A DNA stretch of 6,812 nucleotides, taken from NCBI GenBank assembly GCA_001873075.1, contig MNYL01000016.1, forward strand, positions 1 to 6,812, in the 5' to 3' direction. Shown piece by piece: positions 1 to 5,618 of the stretch. Each line of letters opens with the position of its first letter. Position 1 is the first letter of the stretch. Below the pieces are notes generated by a model. That model was not told the origin of the DNA, made no database searches, and saw only the letters and a list, made by a program, of their open reading frames with translations. The translations under genes and the position numbers were made by a program. The stretch is from Fibrobacteres bacterium CG2_30_45_31 (GTDB taxonomy: Bacteria; Fibrobacterota; Fibrobacteria; Fibrobacterales; Fibrobacteraceae).

Positions 1-3
1 GCC

Positions 4-783
4 CTAGTAACTTACTTTATTGGACCGTTTCCATAAATTAAAGGCATCTAGAGAATTCCCTGTAGTACATTGAAAAACTTTCAGAAGTCTTTTAGAATAA
101 GGCAATCCTAATTCATTGTATATCTCTTCATCAGAAAAGTGAACGCCTGGAACCGCAGCATCAAAACGTGTAGCAGCGAAGAACAAAACTTTTAATTTTG
201 CCCAGCAAATTGCGGAATAGCACATAGGACATGGTTCAGCACTGCTATAAATTACGCAATAAGAAACATCACCAGGCTGATCAAGAAGAGAATCTTCTTT
301 TTTGATTTCGCCAAGATCAAAAACGCCTAATGATTTACAAGCACTTCTTATGGTCATCACTTCTGCATGAGCGGTAGGGTCCTTCGTTAAAGTCACCTGA
401 TTATGATTTTTCCAATACCTAATAATCTGATTTGTGTCCTTATCGATTTGCAAGAGAAGTGCGCCAAATGGCCCCCCTTTATCATTTACAGAATTCAATG
501 CCGTCTCGCAGGCCATGTGCATCCAAACATCACTCCCGCGCTCAATGCCGAGGTAAAGATTATTTGCTTTTATATTTGCTTTTTGAATCTGAAAATTTTT
601 GTACTCATCGCTATTATCAAGTGTACAAGAAGGTTCGTAACCATCCCAGGATTCATAACTACTGGCATTGGTGTATTCTGGTGGAAATTCATAAATAGTA
701 GGTTCTTCAACTAGGATTGGGTCTGAAAAATAAGAGTCAAAGACTTGCGATTTTTCATTTTTAAAATTTTGTTTATTAATCAT
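4..783 (-). CDS. Nucleoside deaminase, guanine-deaminase-like, with N-terminal extension
   Basis: A zinc-dependent deaminase of the cytidine/guanine deaminase superfamily, 259 aa, probably cytoplasmic. Seen: the HAE motif in DPTAHAEVMTIRSA (zinc ligand H139, proton-shuttling E141) and PCPMC (zinc ligands C185 and C188), with GGPFGA at 103-108 before them. The context DPTAHAEV, the EPCPMC block and the tail with FSDEEIY and a terminal aromatic closely resemble Bacillus-type GuaD, which converts guanine to xanthine; this favours a free-base deaminase over the tRNA adenosine deaminase TadA, but the substrate is inferred. Family members are about 155 aa. Here the core starts near residue 85, so there is an extra acidic N-terminal region of about 84 residues, plus about 12 extra residues (near 159-171) before the second motif. 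The start ATG is preceded by a weak AGAGA ribosome site; no internal start has a better case. It is the last of three same-strand genes, 80 bases after the DUF975 gene. The stop codon lies four bases from the window edge. Confidence 0.93.
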   Translation of the reverse strand: MINKQNFKNEKSQVFDSYFSDPILVEEPTIYEFPPEYTNASSYESWDGYEPSCTLDNSDEYKNFQIQKANIKANNLYLGIERGSDVWMHMACETALNSVNDKGGPFGALLLQIDKDTNQIIRYWKNHNQVTLTKDPTAHAEVMTIRSACKSLGVFDLGEIKKEDSLLDQPGDVSYCVIYSSAEPCPMCYSAICWAKLKVLFFAATRFDAAVPGVHFSDEEIYNELGLPYSKRLLKVFQCTTGNSLDAFNLWKRSNKVSY

Positions 784-863
784 ATTTTCTCTGCATTCTA
801 AAATTGAGAGAATCGCGGGATGAATTTATCTACAACATCTGTATAAAAAGAATGAACTTTTAT

Positions 864-1487
864 TTAAGCGTGTTCAACTAAATTAGTTTTCACGTCGTCA
901 TAAAATTTTGCGATGCTGGTTTGCACATACGGGAAAAGCCATAAAAAGCCGACTCCCAAAGTAAGAACACAAAGCAAAAACCAACCCACAAACCTCAACT
1001 GAAGACAAACAAACTTCCATTTGTATCCCTTCATCATCGCCTTGCTTTTACGAATGGCTTCCATGACTCCAATGGAATGATCATCAGCCAAAATATAAAA
1101 AGTCATGGCATAAGAAATTGCGGCAATTATACCTGGAACGATCAACAACAGAGCCCAAAGACAAGAAAATAATATCGTCAAAAAATAGGCTCCAAAAGCC
1201 GTTCCAAAGCGGTCAAATCCCAGAAATAGTTGATCAACGGATACATTTTCGTTTCTTGAAACAGAGAGAAAAAAGATCGCAAGACCTAGTAGAAAGGGTC
1301 CCACTAAGAGGGTTGTTGCAACACTACTCAGTAGCTGAGCCACCTCGCCAAAAGGAAGGAATCCCAGTCCGAGATTGGCGGCAAATAAGATAACCAGATA
1401 AATAAGAAAAACAGCTATAGCAGTCCCCCATTTGCCTTTCAAAGACTGTTTTGCCGCCTGCATAAGCACTGCATTTTCTGTTTTCAT
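864..1487 (-). CDS. DUF975 family integral membrane protein
   Basis: A 207-aa hydrophobic inner-membrane protein. Hydrophobic segments are visible at about residues 21-44, 52-76, 97-131 (probably two helices broken by PGI) and 163-188, with positively charged loops between. The C-terminal half carries the DUF975 hallmarks: LLLIVPGIIAAISYAM, then a helix rich in basic residues (EAIRKSKAMMKGYKWKF, 143-159), then GWFLLCVLTLGVGFLWLFPY and a short tail with FYDD. DUF975 proteins are widespread, mainly in Firmicutes and Bacteroidota, and have no established biochemical role. The start is well supported: AGGAGA lies about 7 bases upstream of the ATG. It follows the pentapeptide gene by about 64 bases. 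An AT-rich inverted repeat in that gap (1512-1534) might be regulatory. Family assignment is confident; function is unknown. Confidence 0.92.
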   Translation of the reverse strand: MKTENAVLMQAAKQSLKGKWGTAIAVFLIYLVILFAANLGLGFLPFGEVAQLLSSVATTLLVGPFLLGLAIFFLSVSRNENVSVDQLFLGFDRFGTAFGAYFLTILFSCLWALLLIVPGIIAAISYAMTFYILADDHSIGVMEAIRKSKAMMKGYKWKFVCLQLRFVGWFLLCVLTLGVGFLWLFPYVQTSIAKFYDDVKTNLVEHA

Positions 1488-1511
1488 TTATCATTCTCCT
1501 GTTTGCTTCTG

Positions 1512-1534
1512 TTAATAACAATATATTTTATTAA
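1512..1534. repeat. Short AT-rich inverted repeat between two genes
   Basis: TTAATAA (1512-1518) and TTATTAA (1528-1534) are perfect inverted arms of 7 bases around a 9-base spacer, in the gap between the pentapeptide gene and the DUF975 gene. The arms contain no G or C, so a stable RNA hairpin is unlikely and chance is plausible in such AT-rich DNA. An operator in front of the DUF975 gene is an alternative reading. Confidence 0.25.
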
Positions 1535-1551
1535 ATGGAAACATTCTATGA

Positions 1552-2127
1552 TTATTCAATAATGATTTGATATTTATAAAGTAAACCATCGAGATTGAAC
1601 GCTGAAAACTTAGCGTGCTTCAATTTATTATTCTCAGGATCAATGGTAAAATTTTTTGCCATCCTGAAATCGGCCTTCTCTAGTATCGTTTTTGAAAAAT
1701 GAGTTCCTGTGAGATCACAGTCCAAAAAGACCGCTCCTGATAAGTCCGTTTCCGAGAAATCAGTTTCTTTCAAGGAACAGCGATTAAAATTCGTCTTTTT
1801 TAATTTGGTTCCAAAAAATGAAGAATAGTCCAGATAACAGTCATCAAAAGCAAAAGAGAACATAAACTTATTGCATTCCGAAAAATTAACGCCCAAAAGT
1901 TTACTTTCCTTGAAATGGGCATTTCTAAATCCAGTCCCACCCACCACCGTTAACGAAAAATTACAGCAGATAAATTCACAGGTTTCAAAATCATTCCCCC
2001 GTATATCGCTTTTTGTGAAGTTGCATCCCACAAACTTGCATTTAATAAAACTCCGATCTCTCAGTTTTTTTTCAGAATAATCAACACCACTAAATTCTTT
2101 ATTTTCATGTATCACTATATCCGACAT
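1552..2127 (-). CDS. Pentapeptide-repeat protein, McbG/Qnr-like
   Basis: A 191-aa protein built almost wholly of pentapeptide repeats, A(D/N)LXX-like with the central F or L every five residues: for example SFIKC KFVGC NFTKS (26-40), DFETC EFICC NFSLT, and TNFNR CSLKE TDFSE TDLSG AVFLD CDLTG THFSK (112-146). Such repeats fold into a right-handed square beta-helix. The organisation, cysteine-rich repeats and C-terminal block FTIDPENNKLKHAKFS resemble McbG and related proteins. McbG protects against microcin B17 and Qnr protects gyrase from quinolones, both linked to DNA-gyrase interaction; the role here is inferred only. No signal peptide is seen. Start choice: the frame opens at a TTG (2158-2160), with ATGs at 2131-2133 and 2125-2127. 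I prefer 2125-2127 because AAGGA stands about 5 bases upstream and MSDIVIHENKEF is a typical N-terminus; the ATG at 2131 (AGGG about 9 bases upstream) is also possible. No toxin or microcin gene is next to it. Confidence 0.9.
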   Translation of the reverse strand: MSDIVIHENKEFSGVDYSEKKLRDRSFIKCKFVGCNFTKSDIRGNDFETCEFICCNFSLTVVGGTGFRNAHFKESKLLGVNFSECNKFMFSFAFDDCYLDYSSFFGTKLKKTNFNRCSLKETDFSETDLSGAVFLDCDLTGTHFSKTILEKADFRMAKNFTIDPENNKLKHAKFSAFNLDGLLYKYQIIIE

Positions 2128-2205
2128 AGCCATCCTTTTTATCCCTACCACATGATCCAACTAAAAAACATTTTCTCGGCCGCAGAAGGCACCAAGCTTT
2201 ATTAT

Positions 2206-2261
2206 TTTATTCTTCTTTAAACTTTACAAAAAAAAATCTGAGAATACACAAGAAGAATAAA
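2206..2261. repeat. 12-bp perfect inverted repeat upstream of the pentapeptide gene
   Basis: TTTATTCTTCTT (2206-2217) and AAGAAGAATAAA (2250-2261) are perfect inverted copies separated by 32 bases that include a run of nine A. Just outside, AAGCT (2194-2198) and AGCTT (2264-2268) add an imperfect extension. The pair lies about 80-135 bases upstream of the pentapeptide start, where a promoter or operator would be expected. A paired protein-binding site or a long imperfect RNA hairpin are both possible; it lacks the G+C-rich stem and adjacent T tract of an intrinsic terminator. Confidence 0.5.
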
Positions 2262-2338
2262 TCAGCTTTGCAATAGCCTCTGTTTTTTCTGTTCTTTATC
2301 CCCAATATAGACTTGATTGTGTGTCGACTTAGATTACA

Positions 2339-2499
2339 GGGCACCTCTAAAAATTCCTTTTCTGCAAAATTGGCTGTGGCACATCACCATAGTTCGTTGC
2401 TCAAAGTGGCGCATAACACAATTATTCACCACTTTTCGCGCCTGCTCTTGCTCGGCCTCGCGCAATTTTGCGGTCGCAAACCAATTTTTAGAGGTGCCC
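2339..2499. mobile_element. 161-bp non-autonomous TIR element (MITE-like)
   Basis: The ends are perfect 17-bp terminal inverted repeats: GGGCACCTCTAAAAATT at 2339-2355 and AATTTTTAGAGGTGCCC at 2483-2499. The directly flanking bases are TACA on both sides (2335-2338 and 2500-2503), as expected for a 4-bp target-site duplication. The 161-bp length leaves no room for a transposase, so it would be mobilised in trans by an insertion sequence with matching ends. The GG-starting ends recall DDE-transposase insertion sequences, but I cannot assign a family. Nested inner arms with nearly the same centre of symmetry suggest that it folds into an imperfect hairpin. It sits between the GH74 terminator and the pentapeptide upstream region, interrupting no gene. 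Confidence 0.8.
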
Positions 2500-2523
2500 T
2501 ACAATTTTTTAACGATATAAAAA

Positions 2524-2551
2524 ATGGCGGCATCCCAAAGAATACCGCCAT
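2524..2551 (-). terminator. Intrinsic terminator of the GH74 gene
   Basis: In minus-strand RNA the arms form a 12-bp stem (2540-2551 with 2524-2535) closed by a 4-base loop; ATGGCGG/CCGCCAT is perfect and the inner five pairs include two G-U wobbles. A run of U (complement of 2519-2523) follows. It begins about 20 bases after the GH74 stop. On the plus strand the two wobbles become C-A mismatches, leaving a 7-bp core followed by eight T (2554-2561), so weak function in that direction is possible, but the wobble pattern favours minus-strand use. Confidence 0.85.
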
Positions 2552-2571
2552 CCTTTTTTTTCCCTATTATT

Positions 2572-3453
2572 TTACGGCATCACAAGCTTTTTCTGGGCAA
2601 GAACGTTTCCACTTTCAGAAATGAGGCGAGCAAAAACCACACCATTTCCCGCCAATGGCGAAAGAGAGACGTGAGTATTCGTGTTCTGAATCGCTTGGAA
2701 GTGGATGATTTTACCCTTGATATTAAAAAACAACAATTGATTATTCCCAGAAGGGGCGGTCACGAAAAGATCAGAACCTATGCGGTTCATTGTCGCCACA
2801 AAAGATGGATGCTGAGTAAAGGCAGGAATTGAGGTCAATGCACCAATATTTCCATAGACAAGTCCACGGCCCACTGTGCTCATGTACACCCGTCCGTAAA
2901 CATTCATATCCCCTTGAACAAACTTTCCGTTACCCGGACCGCCATACTGATGAGCATCATCATTAATGCGTACCCAGGTAGCACCCTTATCAATAGAACG
3001 ATAGATGCCAAGGGGACTCGAATCATCACCGATCACACCCCAGATATAAATCGTTTCGTAGTCCGCACCTTCCGCCGCTTTGCCGATACCCACCGCATGC
3101 GCCGAATGCACAGTCGTAAGCCTTGTCCAAGTTTCTCCGCCATCTTCAGAATAAGCAAGCCCGTTGGTGCTATACATGCCATTGCTGGCCCAAGTTTGTG
3201 GTTGGTCGAGAGGGGCCCAAAGATGACCTTCACGACCGGGAACCGTGCGGATCAAACCATTACTGGCTTGCCATAAATTCTTGGAATTATCCTGCAGCGA
3301 ACCCACGGCAACAAAAGAAATTCCTTTATCAGTGGATCGTTTGAGAACGCCCTGCTGATCGAGCACATAGAAAACATTGGCATTCACCGGATCGCATACA
3401 ATTTTTGCATATTGCGCCTGTCCATCAAGGCCCGTCACCGTTGTCCAGGTGGT
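2572..3453 (-). CDS. GH74 xyloglucanase, C-terminal part (after frameshift)
   Basis: This frame continues the GH74 protein after a one-base frameshift: it resumes at TTWTTVTGLDGQ, completing the Asp-box broken in the upstream fragment. About 293 codons remain. Further Asp-box/BNR-type motifs are visible (STDKGISF, SEDGGETW, SIDKGATW), which mark blades of the second seven-bladed beta-propeller, along with the GH74-typical GDMNVYGRVYMSTVGRGLVYG stretch near its end (given here only as landmark residues). The last ~65 residues are different: a beta-rich module ending in VVFARLISESGNVLAQKKL, which resembles the C-terminal modules on secreted Fibrobacterota/Bacteroidota enzymes. An ATG at 3571-3573 keeps this frame open upstream, and a gene caller may start there, but the residues it adds are out-of-frame reading of the N-terminal part and are not GH74-like. 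Without frame repair this piece has no signal peptide and no independent ribosome site, so by itself it is unlikely to be a working gene. Confidence 0.85.
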   Translation of the reverse strand, partial: TTWTTVTGLDGQAQYAKIVCDPVNANVFYVLDQQGVLKRSTDKGISFVAVGSLQDNSKNLWQASNGLIRTVPGREGHLWAPLDQPQTWASNGMYSTNGLAYSEDGGETWTRLTTVHSAHAVGIGKAAEGADYETIYIWGVIGDDSSPLGIYRSIDKGATWVRINDDAHQYGGPGNGKFVQGDMNVYGRVYMSTVGRGLVYGNIGALTSIPAFTQHPSFVATMNRIGSDLFVTAPSGNNQLLFFNIKGKIIHFQAIQNTNTHVSLSPLAGNGVVFARLISESGNVLAQKKLVMP

Positions 3454-5129
3454 CCTTGATTCGCAGAACGAGATACAGTACTGGAATTTGTCGGACGATG
3501 CAAAAGTACTTTGCCATCCGCCGAAAGTACGACTAAACCTTGAGTACCAATAGGTGTGGGAAGTTTTGTCCAAGTCGCTGCCATATCCGCAGAATAATAC
3601 ATGACATCGCTTTCAATGCCCGTACCTGTGGAGTAATCCGTCACATGACCCGTGCGGAGGAACGCCCCCACCAGCGGAGCATAACCTAAAGACTGTGTCG
3701 TGCCAATTTTCGGACTATGGATAGGTGTCGCTTTGGTAATATCCGTATAAACAGCACCATCATAATCGCCTATCGCCGTTACCAGCGGACCTCCTGGAAT
3801 ACTCACAATATCGAGCGGAACCGTTTCTTCAAGGCCCCTTGATTCAAATTTCCAAATCGGAAGAGAATCATTCACATTTTCACAATGAAATACTCCATTT
3901 CCTGAGGTAACCCAAGCTTCATCCGTATTGAACGGATTAAACGTCACGGAGCCCGCCCAGTGAATCGCATTGCCTGTGATCCACGCATTTCCATTCAAAG
4001 ACGCATTCGCATTTTCCGGCAAGGAAGGATCCTTGTAGGAAAAAGCCGTGTACCAAGTGGTTCCGCCATCTTTTGTGACATAAATGCGATCACCCCAACC
4101 ATCGGAACCATCAGCGTAACGTGTCTGTCCGCCATAATAACCGAGCGTAGTGATGATAATGTGATTGGGGTCATTGGGGTCAAGGCTAACGCCACCAAAA
4201 CCATGCGCATACGATTGTCCACCGCTCCCTAGGTAAACACCGTTTTCCTGTGGAGTAATGTTTGTCCAAGTTCCAGAAGTAATATTGTACTTATAAAAGG
4301 CACCCGAGCTAACAGGTTGTGGACCTGCCGAACTTGAAAATGTAATGAACAAATTTCCATTACTGAGAACTGCGCGGTGAGGCATCTGATTAGAAGGTCC
4401 CCCCGAAATAGCGGTAAAAGAAACACCACCATCCTTACTCACATACAAATTATCAGTTGCCGCAGAGACACCCATGTAAATAACACTGGTGCCTCCCGTA
4501 GCAGTAAGGCTACTCGCCGGGTCAAAAAGCACAAAACTGATTCCATTGGCGTTCAAAAGATCTGCACCCGGTTGAGCTCCAATAGTGCTCACGTTTGCCC
4601 AAGTAACCCCAGCATCAGAACTTTTAAAAAGGCCGGCACTGCGACTTCCGCAAAAAAGAATATCTGGATTGTGGGGATCTACGGCCAGTTTTTCACCCGT
4701 CTGACGTCCCATCCCATTACCATGAGCCGTCCAAAGACTCGTCACAATCGTAGTATCAAAGGTTGCCCCATAATCTTTTGAACGGAAAATTGCCGTTTTA
4801 CCATCACTAAAATACTTCGTCCCCGCCATAATGTAGAGACGCTCTGGATTGCTGGGATCCAGGGCAACACTTTCCGTGCCATATAAACCCACGTCATCCT
4901 GTGAGAGCCAGTCCAAGAGCGGAATCCAAACTTTATAAGTATTATCCCAGCGATAGATACCCCCTACATCCGTGCGTGCATAAAAAAGATTTTCAACCGT
5001 GGGACTCGCAATCACCGCCGACACAAAACCGCCACCCTCTAGGCGAACATTTCCCCAGGAATAGGTATCTATGGCCACCGCCGGAAGCACCGCCAAAATT
5101 CCAACTAAGAAACCGAGTATCTTATTCAT
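3435..5129 (-). CDS. GH74 xyloglucanase/endoglucanase, N-terminal part (frameshifted)
   Basis: The N-terminal ~559 residues of a secreted glycoside hydrolase family 74 enzyme; the family cleaves the beta-1,4-glucan backbone of xyloglucan. Residues 1-19 form a signal peptide (hydrophobic GFLVGILAVL, cleavage near AVA). The classical GH74 opening follows: GGGFVSAV, then ARTDVGGIYRWD (51-62). By comparison with characterised GH74 enzymes, D54 and D455 (in AIGDYDG) fit the two catalytic aspartates. Asp-box motifs at 117-124, 170-177, 231-238, 352-359 and 513-520 mark beta-propeller blades. I chose the ATG at 5127-5129 because it begins the signal peptide; an in-frame ATG further upstream (5226-5228) adds 33 residues that look like untranslated leader. 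The ribosome site is weak (GGAAAA). After residue 559 the frame breaks inside the sixth Asp-box and reads five wrong residues to a stop at 3435. Joined with the downstream frame, the protein would be about 852 aa. Confidence 0.9.
   Translation of the reverse strand: MNKILGFLVGILAVLPAVAIDTYSWGNVRLEGGGFVSAVIASPTVENLFYARTDVGGIYRWDNTYKVWIPLLDWLSQDDVGLYGTESVALDPSNPERLYIMAGTKYFSDGKTAIFRSKDYGATFDTTIVTSLWTAHGNGMGRQTGEKLAVDPHNPDILFCGSRSAGLFKSSDAGVTWANVSTIGAQPGADLLNANGISFVLFDPASSLTATGGTSVIYMGVSAATDNLYVSKDGGVSFTAISGGPSNQMPHRAVLSNGNLFITFSSSAGPQPVSSGAFYKYNITSGTWTNITPQENGVYLGSGGQSYAHGFGGVSLDPNDPNHIIITTLGYYGGQTRYADGSDGWGDRIYVTKDGGTTWYTAFSYKDPSLPENANASLNGNAWITGNAIHWAGSVTFNPFNTDEAWVTSGNGVFHCENVNDSLPIWKFESRGLEETVPLDIVSIPGGPLVTAIGDYDGAVYTDITKATPIHSPKIGTTQSLGYAPLVGAFLRTGHVTDYSTGTGIESDVMYYSADMAATWTKLPTPIGTQGLVVLSADGKVLLHRPTNSSTVSRSANQGPPGQR
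3451..3456 (-). other. One-base frameshift within the GH74 gene
   Basis: The minus-strand reading SANQG must continue as TTWTTV to complete an Asp-box (SxDxGxTW-like), but the DNA lacks one base at about 3453/3454: it reads CAAGGACCACC where CAAGGNACCACC is needed. There is no homopolymer and no X-XXY-YYZ slippery heptamer, so programmed -1 frameshifting is unlikely. A sequencing or assembly error, or a real recent mutation, are the remaining explanations. Coding quality is good on both sides, so any true mutation must be young. Confidence 0.85.
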
Positions 5130-5224
5130 AAATTTTTTCCAATAAAATTGTGAACTTTCACCTTCAAGGGACCGCCAAAATTCATCTTTTCTGAAAATCA
5201 CTTGAAATTCGTTATTTAGAGGGC

Positions 5225-5247
5225 ACAAATAAGCAATCTTTATTTGT
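5225..5247. repeat. 8-bp inverted repeat, possible operator of the GH74 gene
   Basis: ACAAATAA (5225-5232) and TTATTTGT (5240-5247) are perfect arms around 7 bases. The dyad lies about 100 bases upstream of the GH74 start, a plausible place for a regulator controlling a carbohydrate-degrading enzyme. A+T-rich arms make an RNA role less likely. No matching regulator gene is in the window. Confidence 0.35.
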
Positions 5248-5389
5248 CATTCCGATTCTAATTCAACTTCGTTCATTTTCATTATTACAAAGCAATTTTT
5301 GGAGGAATCCTCAAGATATATCGCAAATACAGTTGTGAAGATAAACTTCTAATGGTGGTACATTTCTACTGTACACAATAAAACCACTA

Positions 5390-5416
5390 CTTACGTTGAC
5401 TGCAACGCAACGTAAG
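5390..5416. repeat. 9-bp perfect inverted repeat with CAACG direct repeat
   Basis: CTTACGTTG (5390-5398) and CAACGTAAG (5408-5416) are perfect 9-base arms around a 9-base loop. The loop contains a second CAACG (5403-5407), so a shorter alternative hairpin, CGTTG-ACTG-CAACG (5394-5407), competes with the long one. No T tract follows, so it is not an intrinsic terminator. It stands about 90 bases upstream of the small ORF, where an operator or a 5'-leader RNA switch would fit; TTGACT, a -35-like hexamer, lies inside it. Confidence 0.5.
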
Positions 5417-5425
5417 ACAACACTT

Positions 5426-5447
5426 TAGACCATTTTTAGTGGGTCTA
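5426..5447. repeat. 6-bp inverted repeat upstream of the leader ORF
   Basis: TAGACC (5426-5431) and GGTCTA (5442-5447) form a small hairpin with a 10-base loop directly after the 9-bp dyad at 5390-5416. Alone it could be chance; together with the neighbouring dyads it suggests a structured leader. Confidence 0.3.
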
Positions 5448-5506
5448 TCCTCAAATTCCGAAGACTTTTAGTACCTTTTTCTTACATGCTGGGTAGGAGT
5501 GTCACG

Positions 5507-5599
5507 ATGAGAGTAAGAGTATTTACTATGAAAAGCTTTGTGTTGCCTTCCCTCATGACCGTTCTGATTCATAAAATTTCAGCCGCTTATGATACCTAA
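5507..5599 (+). CDS. Possible 30-aa leader peptide or gene remnant
   Basis: A short open frame: MRVRVFTMKSFVLPSLMTVL then nine or ten more residues ending AAYDT, 30 aa in all. Its main support is a strong ribosome site, TAGGAG ending 7 bases before the ATG. The peptide has a basic N-terminus and a hydrophobic middle, like a signal peptide without a mature protein. It stops 10 bases before the ribosome site of the lipoprotein gene, so it might be a leader peptide translated ahead of that gene, or the remnant of a deleted exported protein. An in-frame ATG at 5486 would add seven residues. I do not recognise it. Confidence 0.35.
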   Translation: MRVRVFTMKSFVLPSLMTVLIHKISAAYDT

Positions 5600-5618
5600 C
5601 CTTAATTCTAGGATTCTT

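Larger units (their letters stand above)
2128..2571. other. Intergenic region between pentapeptide gene and GH74 gene
   Basis: A 444-base stretch with no convincing gene. From left to right it holds the 5' leader of the pentapeptide gene, a 12-bp inverted repeat with a nine-base A tract in its spacer, about 75 bases in which I see nothing, a 161-bp TIR-bounded element, and the terminator of the GH74 gene. The open frames across it run through the mobile element and the start of the GH74 antisense strand and look like chance. The minus-strand promoter of the pentapeptide gene should lie in 2160-2330, but I could not pick a convincing -35/-10 pair. Confidence 0.6.
5130..5506. other. Divergent intergenic region with several small dyads
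   Basis: No gene is supported in these 377 bases. They must contain the promoters for the GH74 gene (leftward) and probably for the lipoprotein operon (rightward). Visible structure: GTGAA-CT-TTCAC at 5150-5161, 8-bp arms at 5225-5247, GTACA/TGTAC at 5358-5374, 9-bp arms at 5390-5416 and TAGACC/GGTCTA at 5426-5447. I could not settle on clear -35/-10 pairs; TTGACT at 5396-5401 is -35-like, but no good -10 follows at the usual distance. Confidence 0.5.

Noticed and set aside
4..783. TadA-type tRNA adenosine deaminase as the identity of the deaminase.
   Set aside because: The DPTAHAEV context and the long C-terminal part with FSDEEIY and a terminal tyrosine fit guanine deaminases better.
2313..2832. 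Plus-strand open frames of about 70-100 codons across the mobile element and the end of the GH74 gene.
   Set aside because: They have no family-like sequence, cross the TIR element and terminator, and overlap GH74 coding sequence on the other strand, whose protein is clearly recognisable.
3445..3460. Programmed ribosomal frameshifting in the GH74 gene.
   Set aside because: The junction AATCAAGGACC has no slippery heptamer and there is no evident downstream pseudoknot; frameshifting is not known to me in GH74 enzymes.
3960..4781. Open frames on both strands inside the GH74 gene.
   Set aside because: They are basic or low-complexity shadows of the GH74 frame without ribosome sites or recognisable motifs.
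5291..5312. A possible degenerate second copy of the mobile element's end (AATTTTTGGAGG resembling AATTTTTAGAGG).
   Set aside because: The match stops after 12 bases with one mismatch, the GTGCCC end is missing, and the GGGCAC at 5221 is not followed by the rest of a left end. Chance similarity in AT-rich DNA is likelier.
5396..5426. A sigma-70-type promoter with TTGACT as -35.
   Set aside because: No TATAAT-like hexamer lies 16-18 bases downstream (the bases there read AACACT or similar), and TTGACT falls inside a perfect inverted repeat, which explains it as well.
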